Assembly (NCBI GenBank): GCA_027658995.1
Contig: JAQDQK010000001.1
Coordinates: 62,001-126,000 of the forward strand
Origin: Propionibacteriaceae bacterium AM104-82
GTDB taxonomy: Bacteria > Actinomycetota > Actinomycetes > Propionibacteriales > Propionibacteriaceae
Length of the DNA: 64,000 bases
Reading direction: 5' to 3'
In this document: in pieces, positions 59,054 through 64,000 of the stretch
Layout of the letters: every line of letters starts with the position of its first letter
How positions within the stretch are numbered: position 1 is the stretch's first letter
The notes under the pieces: model-generated
What the model was told of the DNA's origin: nothing
Databases searched by the model: none
Seen by the model: the letters and a program-made list of their open reading frames with translations, nothing else
Made by a program: the position numbers and the translations under genes

Positions 59054-60190
59054 ATGATCAAGACCAAGCCGGGCGTTCCGAGCCTGCTGCGCGAGCTCAA
59101 CGACTCGGCGGTGCTGCGCCACATCATGGAGGTCGGGGCGGTGACCCGCTCGGAACTCGCGGCGCACACCGGGCTCTCCCGCGTCACCAGTAGCCAGGCG
59201 CTGTCGAGGCTACAGGCATTGGGCGTGGTGCGCATGCACGGCACGCGCTCGGGTGCGCGCGGCCCGGCTGCCGAGCTCTACGAACTGGTGCCCACCATCG
59301 GAACCGCCGTCGGGATCGCCGTGTATGCGGACCTGATCCGCGTCCAACTCTGCGGCCTCGACGGGGTCCCGGTGGCCTCGCTCGAGGCGCCGCTTGGCGA
59401 GGATGTCGTCGCCTCGGTCGCCGAGGCGTGCCGGGTCGTGTGCGAGCAGGCGGGGGAGATGCACGGGTCGCTGCTCGCCGCGGCGCTCGCGACGCCCGGC
59501 GTTGTCGACCCCGCCACCGGCGATCTCTCCTTCTCCTATGACCTGCGCGACGGCGAGGCGCTGCGCGCAACCCTCAGTGACGCCGTCGGCGTGCCCTTCG
59601 TGCTCGGCAACGACGTCCACCTGGCCGCGCTCGCTGAACAGGCCGAGGGGGTCGCGCAGGGGGAGCAGGACTTCGTGCTGCTGTGGATCGGGCGCGGCCT
59701 CGGCATGGCCAGCGTGATCGGCGGAAAGGTCAGGGTCGGCAGCAGCGGTGCCGCGGGCGAGATCGGCTACCTGCCGGTGCCGGGGGTCCCGCTGCCGAGC
59801 AAGGTCGACAACATCCAGCAGGGCTCCTTCCAGCGCCTCGTCGGCATGGAGGCCGTCCTTGATCTGGTGCGCGCCGAGGGCGTCGAGAACCTGCCCGCGC
59901 GGTTCTCCGAGGCCGTGGTGACCGAACTCGGCCGCCGGTTGGCGCTGGGTGTCGCGGCTATCTCGACCATCCAGGACCCGGGCCTGATCGTCCTGACGGG
60001 CGAGACGGTGCAGCGGGCGGGTGACGAGTTGCCGCAGCAGGTCGCCGAGGCGACGTCGCTGGTGACCCCGACCCATCCGCGCGTGGAGAGGTCGCCGCTC
60101 GGCGTGCTCGGCCCCGTCGGTGGGGCCCGCCTCAAGGCCGTCGAGGAGGCGCGTGCTCTGGTGCTCGCACGGGTGACCGATCAGATGTGA
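59054..60190 (+). CDS. ROK-family transcriptional repressor
   Basis: A 378-residue NagC/Mlc-type regulator. The N-terminal helix-turn-helix lies at about 15-60 (TRSELAAHTGLSRVTSSQAL), followed by the ROK sugar-binding domain. The ROK signature region (IGRGLGMASVIGGKVRVGSSGAAGEIG, split over two strands, about 215-240) is present, but the usual CxCGxxGC zinc cysteines are absent, replaced by a VPGVPLPSKVDNIQQG stretch. It likely senses a sugar or amino sugar brought in by the following ABC system. A GGGGAGGACC site sets ATG 59054. Confidence 0.9.
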   Translation: MIKTKPGVPSLLRELNDSAVLRHIMEVGAVTRSELAAHTGLSRVTSSQALSRLQALGVVRMHGTRSGARGPAAELYELVPTIGTAVGIAVYADLIRVQLCGLDGVPVASLEAPLGEDVVASVAEACRVVCEQAGEMHGSLLAAALATPGVVDPATGDLSFSYDLRDGEALRATLSDAVGVPFVLGNDVHLAALAEQAEGVAQGEQDFVLLWIGRGLGMASVIGGKVRVGSSGAAGEIGYLPVPGVPLPSKVDNIQQGSFQRLVGMEAVLDLVRAEGVENLPARFSEAVVTELGRRLALGVAAISTIQDPGLIVLTGETVQRAGDELPQQVAEATSLVTPTHPRVERSPLGVLGPVGGARLKAVEEARALVLARVTDQM

Positions 60191-60223
60191 TCGAACCGTT
60201 ATCAAATATGGAAGGTTCTTTCT

Positions 60224-60236
60224 GGAAAGCTTCTTG
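60224..60236. promoter_or_regulatory. Candidate ROK operator before the ABC operon
   Basis: GGAAAGCTTCTT (60224-60235) resembles the GAAGCTTC core found before the ROK gene. It lies upstream of a TAGTGT box (60241-60246) and about 80 bases before the binding-protein start. A neighbouring GGAAGGTTC extends the pattern. Confidence 0.45.
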
Positions 60237-60315
60237 CGAGTAGTGTAGGTTGATGTTCATCGAGGGCCAGCGCGAACTTGCGGCCCTGCAAACCCAATGG
60301 AGGGAGTCAACCGTA

Positions 60316-61602
60316 ATGAACACTCGACGATGGCTGAGTGGGGTCGCAGTCGCGGCTCTGTTCCTGGCCGGCTGTGCAGGCGGGACCAAGGAAGCAGACC
60401 CGGAGATCAGCGCACCGCCGACCGACGCGTCAGGCGAGATGACCGTCTGGCTGATGGACGGCAGCCAGCCCGACACCGTGGTGGACGCGGTCAACAAGAA
60501 GTTCAATGAGAAGTACCCCAACGTCAAGGTCAACGTCGAACTGCAGCAGTGGGCTGGCGTCCAGGACAAGCTGACCACGGCGATGAACACCGCCGAGACC
60601 CCGGACGTGGTGGAGATCGGCAACTCGCTGACCGCCAAGTTCGCCGACGCGGGCCTGCTCGCCGATCTGACGGCCTCGGCCGACGACTTCGGCAAGGACA
60701 ACTGGCTGCCCGGCCTGATCCCGAGCGGTGAGCTCGACGGCCAGCGCTACGGCATCCCGTACTACGCGGGCGTCCGCATCGTGATGTACAACAAGGCGCA
60801 CTTTCAGGAGGCGGGCGTCGAGGTTCCCAAGACCCTCGACGAGCTCGAGCAGGTCGCCGCCAAGCTGTCTGAGAAGAAGGGCACGAAGGCCGACGGCTAC
60901 TCGGCGTTCTACTTCCCGGGCAAGTTCTGGTACGGCGCGCTGCCGTTCATCTGGTCCGAGGGCGGCGACATCGCCGTCAAGGACGGGGACAACTGGACCG
61001 GCAAGCTCGACTCCTCCGAGTCGAAGTCCGGCCTCGAGCGCCTGAAGCGACTGGTCGACACCTACTCGACCGCGCCGACCGACGGCAACGAGGTCCAGAA
61101 CTGGGAGGTCTTCCAGGACGGCGACATCGGCATGGTCATGGACTCCTGGTGGGCCCCCGGCGCCATCGTCGGAGCCAACGAGGAGTTCGCGCCCAACGTC
61201 GGCGTGTTCGCCCTTCCCGGTGTGACCGCAGACAAGACCGCCCCGGCGTTCCTCGGCGGCTCCGATCTCGCGATCCCCGAGAAGAGCGAGCAGAAGGAAC
61301 TGGCGGCCGAGTGGGTCAAGATCATCACCGGCACCGAGATCCAGACGCAGCTCGCCAAGGAGGGCGGCGTGATCCCGAACAACGAGGCGTCGTTCGCAGG
61401 CCACGAGGGCAACGAGTTCCTGCAGGTCGCCGACCAGGCCGCGAAGGTGTCCGCCTTCACGCCTGTCAGCCCCAACTGGGGCAACGTCGAGTCGGAGGCC
61501 GTCCTCCCCGACATGCTGGTGAAGATCTTCTCCGGCACCGCGTCCATCGATGACGCGACCAAGGACGCCAACGCGAAGATCGTCGATCTTCTCAACGGCT
61601 GA
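60316..61602 (+). CDS. Sugar ABC transporter substrate-binding lipoprotein (amino-sugar type)
   Basis: A 428-residue lipoprotein with lipobox LAGC (Cys20) after a short Ala/Leu-rich signal. The mature domain shows the CUT1 binding-protein pattern (FNEKYPNVKVNVELQQWAG; GIPYYAGVRIVMYNKAHF, each read in parts; GSDLAIPEKS). The combination with a ROK repressor and a GH3 hexosaminidase suggests N-acetylglucosamine oligomers, an inference. GGAGGG (60299-60304) supports ATG 60316. A strong hairpin follows before the permeases. Confidence 0.93.
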   Translation: MNTRRWLSGVAVAALFLAGCAGGTKEADPEISAPPTDASGEMTVWLMDGSQPDTVVDAVNKKFNEKYPNVKVNVELQQWAGVQDKLTTAMNTAETPDVVEIGNSLTAKFADAGLLADLTASADDFGKDNWLPGLIPSGELDGQRYGIPYYAGVRIVMYNKAHFQEAGVEVPKTLDELEQVAAKLSEKKGTKADGYSAFYFPGKFWYGALPFIWSEGGDIAVKDGDNWTGKLDSSESKSGLERLKRLVDTYSTAPTDGNEVQNWEVFQDGDIGMVMDSWWAPGAIVGANEEFAPNVGVFALPGVTADKTAPAFLGGSDLAIPEKSEQKELAAEWVKIITGTEIQTQLAKEGGVIPNNEASFAGHEGNEFLQVADQAAKVSAFTPVSPNWGNVESEAVLPDMLVKIFSGTASIDDATKDANAKIVDLLNG

Positions 61603-61608
61603 GCGTGA

Positions 61609-61645
61609 GGCCCGCGGCGCCGTGAAAGGGCCGGCGCCGCGGGCC
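61609..61645 (+). promoter_or_regulatory. Intercistronic hairpin and pyrimidine tract
   Basis: A 13-pair perfect GC stem (61609-61621 with 61633-61645) lies 6 bases after the binding-protein stop. A pyrimidine-rich stretch (about 61646-61680) follows and ends in TCTTTTTCC, so partial termination or mRNA protection is likely. Confidence 0.7.
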
Positions 61646-61698
61646 CACCTCTCATCTTTCTTCTCTTTCTTCTTTTTCCAACCTTCAGAGGGTGAACC

Positions 61699-62646
61699 AT
61701 GTCTACAAACGTGATCGCCCCGAGCGGTCAAGGCGCCGCCGGGGCAGCGGCACCTCAGAGGAGGGCGCGCGCTCTGCCGTACCTCCTTCTCGCTCCCGCG
61801 GCGGCGATCCTGCTCGTCGTCCTCGGCTACCCCGTCTACCGACTTCTCGGCCTGAGCTTCTCGCAGGCCAAACTGCGTGACTTCGTCAAGGGCACGGAGC
61901 ACTGGAACAACTTCGCCAACTACTCCAAGATGCTCTCCGACGGAGCGTTCTGGGCCGCGATGGGTCGCACCATCGTCTTCACCGTCGCCTGTGTCGTCGC
62001 CACCATGGTGATCGGGACGCTGCTCGCGCTGATGATGGTCAAGCTCCGCAAGGGGATGCGTCTCCTGCTGCTGGTCTGCCTGCTGCTCGCCTGGGCGACC
62101 CCGCAGGTCACCGCGACCCAGGTCTGGCAGTGGCTGTTCGACACCCGCTACGGCCTCATCAACCACCTGCTCTCCAGCGCAGGGCTCAAGCAGTTCGAGA
62201 ACTACTCCTGGCTCGCCAACCCGGCCTCCCTGCTCGCGGTCGCAGGCATCATCGTCGTGTGGGGCGCCGTCCCCTTCGTGACGCTGACGATCTATGCGGG
62301 CCGCACGCAGGTCTCCGAGAGCCTGTACGAGTCCGCCGGCCTCGACGGCGCGGGTGGCTGGCGTTCCTTCTTCAGCATCACGCTTCCCATGCTCGCCCCC
62401 ATCTTCACGATGCTTGCCGCGCTGAGCACCATCTGGGACTTCCGCGTCTTCACCCAGGTCTACCTGCTGCAGATGGCGGGCGGCATCACGTCCGAGACCA
62501 ACCTGATCGCCATCTACGCCTACCGCACCTCGTTCTCCGGCAACGATTTCGGCCTCGGCGCCGCCATGGCGATGGCCATGATCGTCGTCCTCGCGGGCCT
62601 CAGCGTGTTCTACGTCCGCCGGATGCTCAAGGAGGTCCAGGCATGA
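61699..62646 (+). CDS. Sugar ABC transporter permease (first subunit)
   Basis: A 315-residue MalF-like permease. Six hydrophobic segments start at about residue 28. The EAA-type coupling loop reads ESAGLDGAGGWRSFFSITLP near 213-232. A GAGGGTGAACC leader sets ATG 61699. It overlaps the second permease (ATGA, 62643-62646). As in the first sugar system, no ATPase gene is present. Confidence 0.93.
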   Translation: MSTNVIAPSGQGAAGAAAPQRRARALPYLLLAPAAAILLVVLGYPVYRLLGLSFSQAKLRDFVKGTEHWNNFANYSKMLSDGAFWAAMGRTIVFTVACVVATMVIGTLLALMMVKLRKGMRLLLLVCLLLAWATPQVTATQVWQWLFDTRYGLINHLLSSAGLKQFENYSWLANPASLLAVAGIIVVWGAVPFVTLTIYAGRTQVSESLYESAGLDGAGGWRSFFSITLPMLAPIFTMLAALSTIWDFRVFTQVYLLQMAGGITSETNLIAIYAYRTSFSGNDFGLGAAMAMAMIVVLAGLSVFYVRRMLKEVQA

Positions 62647-63485
62647 CCAACCGTGCCCGCAAGCAGTTCAAGCGCGGCCTGCTCAACGTCATCACCGTCA
62701 TCGTGGCGCTGTTCACGATCTTCCCCGTCTACTGGATGGTCACCACGGCGCTGAAGCCCAAGCAGGACGTGTTCACCCAGAACCCGATCATCGTGCCCCG
62801 GCGCCTGACCCTCGAGCACTTCCAGCGGGTGCTCTCCGACGACGGCTTCCTCACCTTCGCCCGCAACTCGCTGGTCGTGACGCTCGTGGTGGTCGCCATC
62901 ACGATCGTGGTCGGCTTCCTCGCGGCCACCGCGATGGCCAGGTTCAACTACCGCGGCCGCCACGCGAGCATCATCATCATCCTCGCGGTGCAGATGATCC
63001 CCCTCGAGGCGCTCGTCATCTCGATGTACGTGATGCTCGACTCGATGGGCCTGATCGACCGCCTGCTCGGCGTCATCGTCGCCTACATGGCCTTCGGCCT
63101 GCCGTTCACGATCTGGACGCTGCGCGGCTTCGTCGCCAACATCCCGGTCGAACTGGAGGAGGCCGCCATGGTCGACGGCTGCTCCAGGATGCAGAGCTTC
63201 TGGCGGATCCTGCTCTCGCTCGTGATGCCCGGCCTCGTCGCCGCAAGCGTCTTCGCGTTCATCCTCGCCTGGAACGAGTTCATCCTCGCCAACGTGGTGC
63301 TGCTGTCCAGCAAGAGCCAGACGCTCCCGCTGTGGCTTGCCAGCTTCCAATCCTCCTTCAAGGAGATCGACTGGAGCGGCCTGATGGCCTCCTCGAGCCT
63401 GTTCGCGCTCCCCGTGATCGTCTTCTTCGTCATCGTCCAGGGTCGCCTGCACGAGGGCGCAGCGGCTGGGGGTGTGAAGGGATGA
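62643..63485 (+). CDS. Sugar ABC transporter permease (second subunit)
   Basis: A 280-residue MalG-like permease with six hydrophobic segments. The EAA loop reads EEAAMVDGCSRMQSFWRILL near 173-192. The C-terminus GAAAGGVKG is typical. Its stop overlaps the GH3 start (ATGA, 63482-63485), so the hydrolase is translated with the importer. Confidence 0.93.
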   Translation: MTNRARKQFKRGLLNVITVIVALFTIFPVYWMVTTALKPKQDVFTQNPIIVPRRLTLEHFQRVLSDDGFLTFARNSLVVTLVVVAITIVVGFLAATAMARFNYRGRHASIIIILAVQMIPLEALVISMYVMLDSMGLIDRLLGVIVAYMAFGLPFTIWTLRGFVANIPVELEEAAMVDGCSRMQSFWRILLSLVMPGLVAASVFAFILAWNEFILANVVLLSSKSQTLPLWLASFQSSFKEIDWSGLMASSSLFALPVIVFFVIVQGRLHEGAAAGGVKG

Positions 63486-64000
63486 CCGGAACAGTCAGAA
63501 GGCTCGCGCTCGGCGTCCTGCTCGCAGGCTTCGAGGGTGACACCGTCCCGCCGGAGTGGCTCACCGCGCTTGCCGCGGAGGGGCTCGGGGGAGTGACCCT
63601 TTTCGGCCGCAACGTGGTCGACGACGACCCGGTCGGCGCGCTGTCGCGGCTCACCACCGAACTGCGTCGCGAACGACCCGACCTGTTGATCTGCATCGAC
63701 GAGGAGGGCGGCGACGTCACCCGGCTCGAGACCCGCAGCGGTTCCATGACGCTCGGCCAGGCCAGCCTCGGCGCGATCGACGACGTCGACGTCACCCGCC
63801 GCTCCGCAGCGCTGCTCGCGGCCCGGCTCGCGGCCGGCGGCGTCAACGTGAACTTCGCTCCCGTCGCCGACATCGCGAGCGAGCGCAACAACCCGGTGGT
63901 CGGCGCGCGGTCGTTCTCGCACGACCCGGACGTCGCCGCGCGACACGTCGCCGCGTCGATCCGCGGCCACCTCGACGGGGGAGTCTGCCCCACGGCGAAG
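63482..64000 (+). CDS. Glycoside hydrolase family 3 beta-N-acetylhexosaminidase, 3' end outside the window
   Basis: The first 173 residues of a NagZ-like enzyme. The start MTGTVRRLALGVLLAGFEG lacks a signal peptide, so the enzyme is probably cytoplasmic. IDEEGGDVTRLE near 74-85 corresponds to the family D-E-G-G-x-V-x-R block, and NVNFAPVADI near 119 is the next GH3 motif. The window ends at CPTAK, just where the catalytic KHFPGHG loop is expected. It would cleave sugars imported by the preceding system. Confidence 0.9.
   Translation, partial: MTGTVRRLALGVLLAGFEGDTVPPEWLTALAAEGLGGVTLFGRNVVDDDPVGALSRLTTELRRERPDLLICIDEEGGDVTRLETRSGSMTLGQASLGAIDDVDVTRRSAALLAARLAAGGVNVNFAPVADIASERNNPVVGARSFSHDPDVAARHVAASIRGHLDGGVCPTAK

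Overview
The window is high-GC DNA from an actinobacterium. Gene content and order fit the Propionibacteriaceae (Tessaracoccus- or Micropruina-like), but genus is an inference. Supporting signs are an EttA-type ABC-F protein, an lhr-nei2 pair, pepN-ligA-rpiB-nei1 gene order resembling that of Mycobacterium, PyrR-PyrB-PyrC, many ATGA/GTGA start-stop overlaps, and several starts that look leaderless (a TAnnnT box just upstream of the start codon).

Layout. 1-7883: right-hand part of an integrated conjugative element. It carries a VirB4-like ATPase, a VirD4/TraG coupling protein, an SSB, small cargo genes and a large serine recombinase whose stop codon lies inside a tRNA-His gene. The relaxase and the left end are outside the window. 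A highly base-paired intergenic segment precedes the recombinase. 7876-18409: housekeeping backbone with tRNA-His, orn, tRNA-Arg, a degenerate M48-like protein, a 2'-5' RNA ligase-like protein, a translationally coupled PrsW plus two-GTPase membrane operon, ettA and a small membrane protein. 18406-23145: an ECF sigma factor with a membrane partner, a repeat-filled gap and a large FAD/Fe-S oxidoreductase. 23150-26376: the MarR gene that starts the oxidoreductase operon, facing a divergent acyl-CoA ligase and double-hotdog thioesterase. 26491-32101: lhr and nei2. 32138-36301: a GntR-controlled set of ADP-ribosylglycohydrolase, NCS1 permease and a frameshifted PfkB kinase. 36459-41428: 6-phosphogluconate dehydrogenase and a sugar ABC importer. 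41467-44215: pyrR-pyrB-pyrC. 44216-47476: a gene-poor stretch with an orphan protein, a 67-residue membrane protein and an MFS exporter. 47531-54425: pepN, ligA, rpiB, a DUF1707 protein and nei1. 54443-58949: a HAD phosphomutase, a GH65 disaccharide phosphorylase and an unknown partner. 59054-64000: a ROK repressor, a second sugar ABC importer and a GH3 hexosaminidase cut by the window end.

How it fits together. The chromosomal part is rich in carbohydrate uptake and processing. The ROK-ABC-GH3 set looks like an amino-sugar or chitobiose-type utilisation operon, with a palindromic operator before the repressor gene and a related motif before the binding-protein gene. The GH65-HAD pair would phosphorolyse an alpha-linked disaccharide and isomerise the beta-glucose-1-phosphate.

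The most distinctive non-coding signals are three copies of a directional ~80-bp palindromic element (15947, 26408, 46054), perhaps a fourth decayed copy (45454), a tandem repeat array (20032-20357) and the structured segment at 6036-6157. All identifications come from reading the sequence; no database search was run.
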